Below are positions 24,503 through 33,544 of a stretch of 35,507 nt of DNA, piece by piece. The position numbers and the translations under genes are program-made. The notes beneath the pieces were generated by a model. It was not told where the DNA came from and ran no database searches. It saw only the letters and a program-made list of their open reading frames with translations. The stretch's first letter is position 1. The number at the start of each line of letters is the position of its first letter. Source of the stretch: Desulfocapsaceae bacterium (GTDB lineage: Bacteria > Desulfobacterota > Desulfobulbia > Desulfobulbales > Desulfocapsaceae); the NCBI GenBank assembly GCA_030653035.1, contig JAUSAB010000018.1:1-35507 (forward strand), read 5' to 3'.

Positions 24503-27100
24503 ATGTCTACCACTACAGAATCAGACAAGAAATATGATTTCAAAACCATAGAGGCCTACTGGCAGGAGTTCTGGCAGAGGGAAGCAAGTTATAAAGTCTC
24601 TGAAGATGACCCGCGGGAAAAGTATTATGCCCTGGAGATGTTTCCCTATCCTTCCGGGCGCATTCACATGGGGCATGTCCGTAATTATTCCATCGGGGAC
24701 GTCATTGCCCGCTACAAGCGGTTGCGAGGGTTCAATGTCCTCCATCCCATGGGTTGGGACGCCTTTGGTTTACCGGCGGAAAACGCCGCCCTCAAAAACA
24801 ATACGCACCCGGCCCGCTGGACCTACGACAACATCGACTACATGCGTAACCAGTTGCGCCAACTCGGTCTGTCTTATGACTGGGACCGCGAGATTGCCAC
24901 CTGTAACCCCGCCTATTATCGTTGGGAGCAGCTTCTTTTCCTCCAGATGTATGAAAAAGGGCTCGCCTATCAAAAAAATACCACCGTCAACTGGTGCAAT
25001 TCCTGCCAGACCGTACTTGCCAATGAACAGGTTATTGACGGGACCTGCTGGCGTTGTGATGAACCTGTTACCCCCCGGCAGATGAATGGCTGGTTTTTCA
25101 AGATCACCGATTACGCCGAGGAACTGCTTTGCGATCTTGACAAACTGAGCGGCTGGCCGGATAAGGTGGTGACCATGCAGCGCAACTGGATCGGCAAATC
25201 GGAGGGCCTGACCTGCGATTTCAAGATAGAAGGCAGCGAGGAAATTCTCTCCATTTTTACTACCCGTCCCGATACCATCTTTGGCGTCACCTTCATGTCC
25301 ATTGCCCCTGAACATCCTTTGATAGAGACGCTCATCAAAGGGTCGGAACAGGAACAGGAGGTTCGGGATTTTATTGGTGCCACTCTCCTGGAAAAACAGC
25401 AGCAAAAACCCGATGATGAACAGGAGAAGAAAGGGATCTTTACCGGACGCTACTGCCTCAATCCCTTTAACGGGGACAAGGTCCCGGTCTATGTGGCCAA
25501 TTTTGTTCTCATGGGCTATGGCACCGGGGCGGTCATGGCCGTGCCCGCCCATGACCAGCGCGACTTTGAATTTGCCCAAAAATACAATCTGGCCATCAAA
25601 CCGGTGGTCATCCCGGAAGGCACGACCATCGAGGCAAGTAAGATGATGGCAGCCTCTATTGACCCAGGCCTGCTTGCCGGCTCAGGGACATTCACCGGCA
25701 TGTCCTCATTACAGGCCAAACAGGCGATTATCGATCATGCCACCATCCAGGGTTTTGGTGCGGCCCATATCACCTATCGGCTGCGCGACTGGGGGATTTC
25801 CCGGCAGCGTTACTGGGGGGCCCCGATCCCCATGATTTACTGCGATAAATGCGGAGTCCAACCCGTGCCGCGAGAACAGCTGCCGCTGATCCTGCCGGAA
25901 GACACCGACTCAGGACAGCATACTTGCGCCCCCCTGCACCAACGCGACTCCTTCATCAAGACCACCTGTCCCGCTTGTGGTGGCGAGGCCCGGCGGGAGA
26001 CCGATACCATGGACACCTTTGTCGAGTCCTCCTGGTATTTTGCCCGTTACACCAGCCCCCGCAATACCCAGGCCCCCATAGATAGGGACAAGGCAGCCCA
26101 CTGGCTGCCGGTGGACCAATATATCGGCGGTGTGGAACATGCCATCCTCCATCTCCTCTACTCCCGTTTTTTCACCAAGGTCCTCCGTGATCTGGGCTAC
26201 CTCGACATCGACGAGCCGTTCACCAACCTCCTGACTCAAGGGATGGTGATCAAGGATGGCGCCAAGATGTCAAAATCGAAAGGTAACGTGGTTGACCCCA
26301 ATGACCTGATTCACGAATATGGGGCAGACACGGTCCGCCTGTTCAGCCTTTTTGCCGCCCCTCCGGAAAAGGATCTCGAATGGAATGCCAAGGGCGTGGA
26401 AGGGGCCTTTCGCTTTCTCAACCGGATCTATCGCTATGTTATGGGCAACAAGGAACAGCTCAGATCAGAAGGGAAGATTACTTACATAAAAATCCGGACC
26501 AAAACAGAAGGGAAAACCGCTAATACTAAAATTCAGCTCCGATCAGACGGAATGTTCCAATCAAAGGGAAAGATCGAGCTCCGCAGCGAGGCAGATCAAG
26601 CCCTACATCGCAAGACCCACCAGACCATCCAGAGGGTGACCTTGAACATCGAGAACAACTTCCATTTCAACACTGCCATCAGCGGGATCATGGAGTTGTT
26701 CAATACTCTGACCACTCTGGCACCCATGGAAGGTGACAGGCCCCAGAATAAACTGACCCCTGCCGTAGTTCATGAAGCAGTTAGGGCGATCCTCCTCCTG
26801 CTTTCCCCAATGGTTCCGCATTTCTGCGCCGAACTCTGGAAGCAGCTCGGCAATACCCACCCCCTTGACCAGGGACAATGGCCGGCTTTTGACATCGAAG
26901 CCGCCAAAGAAGAGGAACTGACGGTCGTTGTTCAGGTCAACGGGAAAGTGCGTTCCCGCCTTCAGGTTCCTGCAGACATGGCTGATGAGGCAATCAAGGA
27001 CATGGCGCTGAACGACCGGAATGTGCAGAAAATTATTCTTGCCCAGCCTGTCAAAAAAATTATTATCGTGCAGAAGAAGCTTGTTAATATTGTTCTTTAA
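24503..27100 (+). CDS. leuS: Leucyl-tRNA synthetase with an atypical insertion
   Basis: Charges tRNA-Leu. 865 aa, complete: class I HIGH motif HMGH (55-58) after PYPSGRI, zinc-type Cys pairs CNSC/CWRC and CDKC/CPAC, an editing domain with TTRPDTIFG and GYGTGAVMAVPAHD, WGISRQRYWGAPIP, KMSKS at 588-592, and the C-terminal VVQVNGKVRSRLQVPADM. Between the catalytic core and the anticodon-binding helices (about residues 652-697, nt 26456-26592) there is a polar, Lys/Arg/Thr-rich segment with repeated QLRSEG/QLRSDG/ELRSEA motifs. It interrupts the usual continuity before ALHRKTHQTIQRVT. The enzyme is otherwise normal and surely essential. Confidence 0.96.
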   Translation: MSTTTESDKKYDFKTIEAYWQEFWQREASYKVSEDDPREKYYALEMFPYPSGRIHMGHVRNYSIGDVIARYKRLRGFNVLHPMGWDAFGLPAENAALKNNTHPARWTYDNIDYMRNQLRQLGLSYDWDREIATCNPAYYRWEQLLFLQMYEKGLAYQKNTTVNWCNSCQTVLANEQVIDGTCWRCDEPVTPRQMNGWFFKITDYAEELLCDLDKLSGWPDKVVTMQRNWIGKSEGLTCDFKIEGSEEILSIFTTRPDTIFGVTFMSIAPEHPLIETLIKGSEQEQEVRDFIGATLLEKQQQKPDDEQEKKGIFTGRYCLNPFNGDKVPVYVANFVLMGYGTGAVMAVPAHDQRDFEFAQKYNLAIKPVVIPEGTTIEASKMMAASIDPGLLAGSGTFTGMSSLQAKQAIIDHATIQGFGAAHITYRLRDWGISRQRYWGAPIPMIYCDKCGVQPVPREQLPLILPEDTDSGQHTCAPLHQRDSFIKTTCPACGGEARRETDTMDTFVESSWYFARYTSPRNTQAPIDRDKAAHWLPVDQYIGGVEHAILHLLYSRFFTKVLRDLGYLDIDEPFTNLLTQGMVIKDGAKMSKSKGNVVDPNDLIHEYGADTVRLFSLFAAPPEKDLEWNAKGVEGAFRFLNRIYRYVMGNKEQLRSEGKITYIKIRTKTEGKTANTKIQLRSDGMFQSKGKIELRSEADQALHRKTHQTIQRVTLNIENNFHFNTAISGIMELFNTLTTLAPMEGDRPQNKLTPAVVHEAVRAILLLLSPMVPHFCAELWKQLGNTHPLDQGQWPAFDIEAAKEEELTVVVQVNGKVRSRLQVPADMADEAIKDMALNDRNVQKIILAQPVKKIIIVQKKLVNIVL
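26456..26592 (+). repeat. In-frame repetitive insertion within leuS
   Basis: Near-repeats CAGCTCAGATCAGAAGGGAA (26457-26476) and CAGCTCCGATCAGACGGAAT (from about 26534), plus CAAAGGGAAAGATCGAGCTC, encode the QLRSEG/QLRSDG/ELRSEA segment. Base composition is more A-rich than flanking leuS. It looks like an inserted or expanded element tolerated at a surface loop. Confidence 0.5.
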
Positions 27101-27130
27101 GGATATTTTAATTAAATTAATTATTGATCG

Positions 27131-27180
27131 TTGTAACGAAATGGTCAGAAATGTAATGGTTATTTCGTAACGGTTCCCTG
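27131..27180 (+). repeat. Intergenic palindromic element, copy D (short)
   Basis: GTAACGAAAT (27133-27142) and ATTTCGTAAC (27162-27171) form an imperfect inverted pair, followed by GGTTCCCTGTATG resembling the tail after the arms in other copies. No second hairpin or outer ends. It abuts the start region of lptE. Confidence 0.6.
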
Positions 27181-27217
27181 TATGTTATATGCTAAGCTTA
27201 AATATTGGAGTAATCTG

Positions 27218-27748
27218 TTGAAAACATCACTGCGCCTCAGCTCACTCTTTCTCCTGACTGCCTTGCTTCTTACTGCCTGCGGATACCATAATCCATATAT
27301 CTATACCGGGCCGGAAAAATCTATCTATGTAACTCACTGGAAAAACAAGACCAATGCCCTGCAACTGGATACCAAGATCTATCAATCACTCACCCACTGG
27401 TTTCAAAAATCCAACTCAATCAAGGTAACAAATGGAAAGGCCGGAGCCGATCTGATCCTGGCAGGGGAAGTGCTTTCTATTCAATTGCCAAGCCTCTCGT
27501 ACGGTATTGGCAATACTGCCAGCTCAGTTAAAGTCATTCTCACTGTCCGCTACATCCTCAAAGACATCAAAACGGGTGAAGTGCTTTTAGAGGTTCCAGG
27601 TGAAATCTGGTCTGAAGATTCACGAACAACACAAAGTGCAACAGCCACCACTGACAATGAAGATCGGGCCCTGGCAACCATTATTGACAATCTTTCCGAG
27701 AAGATTTACATCAAGGCACTTGATCGACTCTCAGCACTTAAAGGTTGA
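27218..27748 (+). CDS. lptE: LPS-assembly lipoprotein LptE-like
   Basis: Outer-membrane lipoprotein partner of LptD in LPS export. Lipobox LLTAC at the end of a signal peptide, followed by GYHNPY; then the LptE-type body (SIYVTHWKNKT, DLILAGEVLSI, EDRALATIIDNLSEKIY). I favour the TTG start at 27218 because GGAG (27207-27210) lies 7 nt upstream and it yields a clean MKTSLRLSSLFLLTALLLTAC signal of 21 residues. The ATG at 27182 adds 12 residues and lies directly after repeat copy D. Located after leuS, a neighbour it has in many proteobacteria. A strong terminator follows. Confidence 0.85.
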   Translation: MKTSLRLSSLFLLTALLLTACGYHNPYIYTGPEKSIYVTHWKNKTNALQLDTKIYQSLTHWFQKSNSIKVTNGKAGADLILAGEVLSIQLPSLSYGIGNTASSVKVILTVRYILKDIKTGEVLLEVPGEIWSEDSRTTQSATATTDNEDRALATIIDNLSEKIYIKALDRLSALKG

Positions 27749-27780
27749 TTTTTTCTGTCTCTTTTCTCTCTCTTTGAAAA

Positions 27781-27820
27781 CAGAAAAGGCCGTCCCTGAA
27801 ACCAGGGACGGCCTTTTCTG
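27781..27820. terminator. Bidirectional rho-independent terminator (lptE / transketolase)
   Basis: Perfect 18-bp inverted repeat (27781-27798 / 27803-27820) with an AAAC loop. The core is GGCCGTCCCTG / CAGGGACGGCC flanked by A-run and T-run, so it can terminate both lptE (plus) and the convergent transketolase (minus). Confidence 0.92.
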
Positions 27821-27845
27821 TTTTCTTCGTTTCAGCGTCGTCAGC

Positions 27846-29777
27846 TTACAGCAATCCTTTGACCGTCGCAGCTATTGAACCAGCATCCAGGCCTTGTCTC
27901 GCATACAACTCCGCAGGCTGACCTGAGCCGCCGTAAAACTGTACCCCGCATCTCTTGAAAGGAACAGTCTTGCCCGACTCGGCAAGCACCAGGGCCACCA
28001 TGGCCCCCAGTCCAGTATCCACATGGTGATCTTCCACAGTTACCACCGGTCCTTTAGCCGCGGCCTCAAGAACGGCATCCTTGTCCATGGGAACCAGCGA
28101 GGCCATGTTCAGCACGCCCACAGATTTTCCTTCCTTGGCCAACAAAGCCCATGCATCCATCACCGTTGGGGTGAGCGCCCCATAGGTGATAAGGGTGGCC
28201 TCACTGCCACGACGCAACCAGTCAGCCTTACCAGCCTGGAAGGTGTAGTCGGCATCATAGAAGGGGGTTCCATCTTCCTTCAGGATCACCGGGGTGATTG
28301 ATCGCCCCATGCCGACAAAGACATTGCCGGGAAGGGTGGCGGCATAACGGATAATGCGATCGGTCTGATTGGGATCAGCCGGCATAAATACGAAAAAGCG
28401 GAAAAAGTTGCGCGTCAGCCCCAGATAGTCAATACACTGATGGGTTGGGCCATCCTCGCCCACATCCAGCCCTACATGGGTGGCAACCACCTTGACATTG
28501 GTATGATTAAAGTCGTTGATACGGGTCTGATTATAGACCTCGGAGAGGGCAAAGACCCCGAAGGTGCTGAAGAAAGGCACCATGCCCACAGAGCTCATGC
28601 CGCCGGCCATGCTGGCGGCATGATGCTCCTGGATACCCGCCTCAATATAGGCGCCGGGCGAATGTTTACGAAACCCGCCCATCTTCACCGATCCCTCCAG
28701 GTCACAGGAGATGCCGCTGATCTTGATCACGCCGCCCACATTATTGGCCTCGGCCAGCCCCTGCAAGGCATTGCCATAGGCGGAACGATTATCGGTATTG
28801 CTGTCGGCCCCATACAAAACAGGCGTCCCCATGGCAAGCTCAGGCGCGTTGGACACAAATTTACGGATGGTATGGGTAGCCACCGGCAAGGCCCGCAAGG
28901 CCTCCCACTTCTCCACATCATTGTCAACGCCAAGCTCTTTAAGCGCATCAGCGAGCATGGTACGGTTCAGGGGCGAGCCATGATACTTGGCGAGGTTTTC
29001 CATAAAGGAGATCCCCTTGCCCATGATGGTTCGGGAGACAATCACCGTCGGTTTGCCGCAGGGCTTGGTATAGGCGTCGGCCAGGGCGCGGAAATAGCTG
29101 TTGCAGTCATGACCGTCTTCCAGATATTTGACATCCCAGTTATTGGTGGCATACATGGCCCGGACCGACTGGGGCATGATATCGTCGGTAGCGCCGCAGA
29201 TCTGCAGGTGATTACGGTCAATAACAACAATCAGATTATCAAGTTTGTATTTATTGGCAAACCGGATCGCCTCACAGATCTGACCTTTCTGCTGTTCACC
29301 GTCGCCCATGAAGACAATCACCTTGTTCGGACGGCCCTGGATCTTAAAGGCATGAGCAATGCCGACGGCCGTTGACAGCCCCTGACCGAGATTGCCGGTA
29401 TCCCACTCAACGCCGGGGACGATACGCTCGACATGGCCGGGAAATCCGGAACCGGTGCGGCGGAAACCTCCCAGGAAATCTTCCTGGGTAAAGTAGCCAT
29501 ATTCTGCCAGGGTGGAATAAACACCGGGCGAGATATGACCCATGCTGACCACCACCCGGTCCCTTTCCTCCATCCCCGGATCTTTGGGATTATGCTTGAT
29601 GCAGCCATAGGTGACAAGCAGCATATCAAGAGAAGAGAGAGAGCCGCCGGGATGACCGGAAGCGGCAAGGCTGGTTGAAAGCAGGATATTCTTGGCGCAA
29701 CGAACGCGCATCTCGCGCAATCCCTGCAACTGCTGGTTGGACAATTCACTTGATTGCATATTTAATTGCAGTGGCAT
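27846..29777 (-). CDS. tkt: Transketolase
   Basis: Thiamine-diphosphate enzyme of the pentose phosphate pathway. 643 aa from the preferred start; full-length with both halves in one chain. N-terminal SLAASGHPGGSLSSLDML, the TPP/Mg motif GDGEQQKGQ...NLIVVIDRN, and in the C-terminal half the AGIQEHHAASMAGGM segment plus DVGEDGPTHQ. GGAG within the longer frame lies 6 nt before ATG 29777 (MPLQLNMQ), so that start is chosen over 29789. Convergent with lptE and divergent from dusB. Sequence details differ from E. coli TktA, so it may be a sugar-specific paralogue. Confidence 0.92.
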   Translation of the reverse strand: MPLQLNMQSSELSNQQLQGLREMRVRCAKNILLSTSLAASGHPGGSLSSLDMLLVTYGCIKHNPKDPGMEERDRVVVSMGHISPGVYSTLAEYGYFTQEDFLGGFRRTGSGFPGHVERIVPGVEWDTGNLGQGLSTAVGIAHAFKIQGRPNKVIVFMGDGEQQKGQICEAIRFANKYKLDNLIVVIDRNHLQICGATDDIMPQSVRAMYATNNWDVKYLEDGHDCNSYFRALADAYTKPCGKPTVIVSRTIMGKGISFMENLAKYHGSPLNRTMLADALKELGVDNDVEKWEALRALPVATHTIRKFVSNAPELAMGTPVLYGADSNTDNRSAYGNALQGLAEANNVGGVIKISGISCDLEGSVKMGGFRKHSPGAYIEAGIQEHHAASMAGGMSSVGMVPFFSTFGVFALSEVYNQTRINDFNHTNVKVVATHVGLDVGEDGPTHQCIDYLGLTRNFFRFFVFMPADPNQTDRIIRYAATLPGNVFVGMGRSITPVILKEDGTPFYDADYTFQAGKADWLRRGSEATLITYGALTPTVMDAWALLAKEGKSVGVLNMASLVPMDKDAVLEAAAKGPVVTVEDHHVDTGLGAMVALVLAESGKTVPFKRCGVQFYGGSGQPAELYARQGLDAGSIAATVKGLL

Positions 29778-29987
29778 ATGGTTCTCCAATTATGGTAAGA
29801 AAGAAACGAATAGATATTGAGTCTGCAAGCTAAGCTGTTGTCCAAAAACAACCTTGACCTTAACAAGACAGGCACGGCATGAGGGATCCATTCAAGAATG
29901 ATCGGAAAAATATTTTTTTGAACGCCCCTAAAAAGACCAAAATAAAACAAATTACTCTGTTTGTAAAAAAATATCAGCAATAAAAAA

Positions 29988-30950
29988 ATGCTGCAAATCG
30001 CCGACCTGACATTCGTTTCCCCCTTTATCCTTGCCCCTCTGGCTGGATATACCGATCTTCCCTTTCGCCAGCTTTGCCGCGAGTTCGGGGCCGGACTGGT
30101 GGTCTCTGAGATGATCAGTTGTCATGGTCTGGCCTACAGACAGGCTAATACCCTGGCCATGCTGGCCTCAAACCCTGCGGAGCGCCCTGTCTCCTTTCAG
30201 CTTTTTGGAGCCGATCCAGCCATCATGGGTCAGGCCGCGGCCATACTCAGCACCTTTCACCCTGATTGTATTGATATCAATATGGGCTGTCCGGTCAAAA
30301 AAGTGACTAAGCGGGGGGCTGGCGCTGCCCTGATGCAGGATCCGCCACTGGCAAGGGCTATCATTACCAGCGTTATCAAAAACAGCAGGATTCCAGTCAC
30401 GGTTAAGACCAGGATCGGGGTGGACAGCCAGCATATCTCAGCTGTTGATTTTGCGAAAATGGCAGAAGACGCCGGGGCTGCCGCCATCACGATCCATGGC
30501 CGTACCTGGGCCCAAGGGTTCACCGGAACCGCTGACTGGAATATTATCGCCCAAGTGAAACAGGCTGTTTCTTGTCCAATCATCGGCAATGGTGACATCC
30601 ACTCCCATGCCCAAGGTCTGGAAATGATGCGCCAAACCGGCTGCGACGGAATCATGATTGGCCGGGCGGCCCTTGGCAACCCCTGGGTCTTTTCTCCTGA
30701 CGGTAAACCAACTGAGCTGTCCCCTCTACTGAATGGTGTCTTCCGCCATCTGGAGCTGATCGAACTCACGTTGCCGCCGGGGCACATGCCGGGCTGCATC
30801 AAAAATCATCTGGGCCGCTACTTCAAAGGGCTGCACGATAGCGCCCGATACCGGAAGATGATCTATGACTGCAAAGACCTTGCGGCCCTGCATCACGCCC
30901 TGTCCCTTATCAGAGAGAGCAGCCAAAACGATCAGCAGGAACAAGGATGA
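29988..30950 (+). CDS. dusB: tRNA-dihydrouridine synthase (DusB-like)
   Basis: FMN enzyme reducing specific tRNA uridines. 320 aa. TIM-barrel start FILAPLAGYTDLPFRQLC, then VSFQLFGADP, DINMGCPVKKVTKRGAGAALM with catalytic Cys101, VKTRIGVD, ITIHGRTWAQGFTGTADW and GIMIGRAALGNPW. No clear ribosome site before ATG 29988. Its stop overlaps the rarA start (ATGA), so the two are translationally coupled; the third gene overlaps rarA too. Confidence 0.93.
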   Translation: MLQIADLTFVSPFILAPLAGYTDLPFRQLCREFGAGLVVSEMISCHGLAYRQANTLAMLASNPAERPVSFQLFGADPAIMGQAAAILSTFHPDCIDINMGCPVKKVTKRGAGAALMQDPPLARAIITSVIKNSRIPVTVKTRIGVDSQHISAVDFAKMAEDAGAAAITIHGRTWAQGFTGTADWNIIAQVKQAVSCPIIGNGDIHSHAQGLEMMRQTGCDGIMIGRAALGNPWVFSPDGKPTELSPLLNGVFRHLELIELTLPPGHMPGCIKNHLGRYFKGLHDSARYRKMIYDCKDLAALHHALSLIRESSQNDQQEQG

Positions 30951-32326
30951 TGGCACCGAAAATGACCAGAGACAAATCTCCACTTCATAGTTCATCCCCT
31001 TTAGCTGAACGGATGCGGCCCCGAACCCTTGATGAGTTCGCCGGCCAGGAGACCCTTATCGGACCAGGAAAGATGCTGAGTACCGTGATGAGCATAGGTG
31101 TCCTCCCATCCCTGATCCTGTGGGGTCCTCCCGGCACCGGCAAGACCACACTTGCCAAGATATTGGCAGAATCCACATCTGCCTCTTTTGTCTTTTTTTC
31201 AGCCGTCCTCTCAGGGGTGAAAGAGGTCCGGCTGATTGTAGAACAGGCCCAAAAACTTCGCGACACGGAAAACAGGGCAACCGTTTTTTTCATTGACGAG
31301 ATCCACCGTTTCAATAAAAGCCAGCAGGATGCCTTTCTTCCCCATGTGGAATCCGGCCTTTTTACCCTCATCGGCGCCACCACCGAGAACCCCTCATTCC
31401 ACGTCACAGCCCCCCTGCTTTCCCGTTGCCGGGTCCTCGTCCTTCAGGCGCTGGCAAGGGAACACCTGCAGGCCATCTTCCTTCGCGCCCTGGCTGATCC
31501 TGAAAATGGTCTGGGACACTTTCAACTCCATTTTACAGATGAAGCACTGGCCCAGTTAATCAGTCTGGCCGACGGTGACGCCAGGACGGGTCTCAATATC
31601 CTGGAGATTGCGGCAACCCTTTCTCTCGACCGTTTTCAGACTGCACCGGACACTGAGACTGCACCGACCATCACTACCAACGACATTGAAGAAGCGGGAC
31701 AGCATAAATCCCTGCGTTACGACAAGGATGGCGAAGAACATTACAATCTGATCTCGGCCCTGCACAAGAGCCTGCGCGACTCAGACCCGGATGGCGCTCT
31801 CTACTGGCTTTACCGGATGCTGGAGGCCGGTGAAGAACCGCTCTACATTCTTCGCCGCCTGATCCGTTTTGCCTCAGAGGATATTGGCGTCGCTGATCCA
31901 CAGGCCCTCAGCCAGACCATCAGCTGTCAACAAGCCTTCCAGACCCTTGGCCTCCCGGAAGGGACGCTGGCCTTGGCCCAGGCCGTAGTCTATCTCGCCA
32001 CCGCCCCCAAAAGCAATGCCCTGTATGCAGCAGAATCAGATGTTCGCCACCATATAAGCCGGACCGGCTCCCTGCCGGTCCCAATGCACCTGCGCAATGC
32101 CGCAACCAGTCTCATGAAGAAGCTGGGATACGGCAAGGGATATCAGTATGCCCACGATCAGGTGCAAGGCCTGGTGGAGCAGAACCATCTGCCGCCGGAG
32201 CTTAACGGCACCCATTTTTATTCACCCTCCACCCGAGGCTATGAGGCGGTGATCAAAGACCGGCTCAGCAAGTGGCGTCAGATCCTTCAACAGCGAAAAC
32301 AGGACCACAATGAAAGCAAAAAATAA
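30947..32326 (+). CDS. rarA: Replication-associated recombination protein A (MgsA/RarA AAA+ ATPase)
   Basis: Clamp-loader-like AAA+ ATPase acting at stalled replication forks. 459 aa: LAERMRPRTLDEFAGQETLI, Walker A GPPGTGKTTLAK, Walker B VFFIDEIHRFNKSQQD, sensor-1 IGATTENPSF, then the C-terminal helical tetramerisation region (DPDGALYWLYRMLEAGE, APKSNALYAAE, MHLRNAATSLMKKLGYGKGY). All expected motifs are intact. Starts at an ATGA overlap with dusB and its 3' end overlaps the next gene by 17 bp, indicating one transcript. Confidence 0.96.
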   Translation: MMAPKMTRDKSPLHSSSPLAERMRPRTLDEFAGQETLIGPGKMLSTVMSIGVLPSLILWGPPGTGKTTLAKILAESTSASFVFFSAVLSGVKEVRLIVEQAQKLRDTENRATVFFIDEIHRFNKSQQDAFLPHVESGLFTLIGATTENPSFHVTAPLLSRCRVLVLQALAREHLQAIFLRALADPENGLGHFQLHFTDEALAQLISLADGDARTGLNILEIAATLSLDRFQTAPDTETAPTITTNDIEEAGQHKSLRYDKDGEEHYNLISALHKSLRDSDPDGALYWLYRMLEAGEEPLYILRRLIRFASEDIGVADPQALSQTISCQQAFQTLGLPEGTLALAQAVVYLATAPKSNALYAAESDVRHHISRTGSLPVPMHLRNAATSLMKKLGYGKGYQYAHDQVQGLVEQNHLPPELNGTHFYSPSTRGYEAVIKDRLSKWRQILQQRKQDHNESKK

Positions 32327-33518
32327 TTCCCACCCCCCTACTCGCAGGCTCGTCAGCAAGGGCATTTTTCCCATCATTCTGTTCATAATCTTATTGACAT
32401 GCATGATCGCCACAAGGATCCATGCCGCTCCCCTGGAAACATTTCTCCTCTTTTACTCCAACAATATCCAGGGAGAGACAGAGGCCTGCGGCTGACACTC
32501 CAATCAATTGGGCGGGCTGTCCAAAAAAGCATTCCAGATCGAAAAGATCTCCACCGAACAACACAAGCCACATCTCTTTGTGGACTCCGGAAATCTACTT
32601 TTCAAGCAAGCGCAGATACCACCAGGGCCATCGCAGGAACAACTGAATGCAGAGGGAATCATCAAGGCCTATACCGCCATGCAGGTGGATGCGGTAGCGG
32701 TCGGCCCCCTTGATCTGGCTGCCGGCCTTGCCTTGCTGCAAACCAGTCAGAAGCAGGGATTCCCGTGGCTGTCCGCCAATCTTCTTGACCAGAAAGGCCA
32801 CCCATTGTTTCAACCGATGCTGATCAAAAAAATCGGGAAGATGAAGGCTGGGATCATTGGTTTGACCGGCGCTGTTTCCTCCCTGCCTACAGGGATCACG
32901 CGCGCCGACTGGCAGACAGTGCTGCCTGCCCTGATTAAAAAAACCACACGCCAATGTGACATCCTGATCCTGCTCTCCAGCCTGTCTCCTGCCGAAAATC
33001 AGGAAATAGCCCAGCAATTCCCGGCCCTGCACCTTATTCTGGCGGCGGACCTTGGCAGCGGCAATATGAACCCGCAGCAAGTCAACAATACCCTGATCAC
33101 TCAGACCGATCGTCAGGGGAAATATCAAGGCATTCTCACTATTGACTGGCAAAAAAGCGGCAGATGGGGAAAGGCAAAGGAAGAAGAACTGGCGGAGCTG
33201 CGCAACAGACTGAGCGCCCTTGACTGGCAGATCCAGCGGATGCGGCAGCAAACAGATCTTCAACAACCGGAGTATATCGACAAGATTGCTGTGGTGGAAA
33301 AGGACAAGCAGGCAGTGGAACAGCAGATCAAAACCCTGGCCTCTGATTCAGCAAACGGAAAGCCAGCACCCTGCAGCTTCAGCCATACCTTCCTGGTCCT
33401 CCAGCAATCCCTGCCCGAAGCCCCTGAGATCAAAGGTATCGTTACGGAGATCAAGCAACAGATCAACAACTTGCAACAAAACAAGACCAGCCGGAATCCC
33501 CCTATTCCTTCATTATAG
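32310..33518 (+). CDS. Exported UshA/5'-nucleotidase-like protein, probable selenoprotein (UGA at 32493-32495)
   Basis: 402 aa if UGA is read through. Basic N terminus then a hydrophobic signal/anchor (IFPIILFIILLTCMIA, ending near HAAPLE) sends it to the periplasm. The first conserved motif is FYSNNIQGETEACG-U62-HSNQLGGLSKKAF. Homologues, as I recall them, have SND..GE.EPCGC..NQLGGL, with Cys at the UGA site. The frame continues without shift as HLFVDSGNLLF, AVAVGPLDLAAGL, WLSANLLDQKG and GIIGLTGAV, all of the UshA-related type, then a coiled-coil-like region (about 290-350) and a Pro-rich end. Classical metallophosphatase ligands are poorly kept, so enzymatic function is uncertain. ATG 32310 has AGGA 5 nt upstream and overlaps rarA. 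Alternative reading: a truncated 61-aa peptide plus a pseudogene, less likely given the intact frame and SECIS-like hairpin. Confidence 0.8.
32508..32524 (+). promoter_or_regulatory. Putative bacterial SECIS hairpin in the UshA-like gene
   Basis: TTGGGC (32508-32513) pairs with GTCCAA (32519-32524), one G-U pair included, closing a GGGCT apical loop. The loop begins 18 nt after the UGA. Stem length, loop size, early G in the loop and spacing all fit the bacterial SECIS consensus. Confidence 0.65.
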
Positions 33519-33544
33519 GAAGAAACAGCCATTACCATCACGCA

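Noticed and set aside
32493-32495. UGA as an ordinary stop or pseudogene mutation
   Set aside because: The frame is intact on both sides, the codon falls on the motif Cys and a SECIS-like hairpin follows at the right distance; kept as an alternative but judged less likely.
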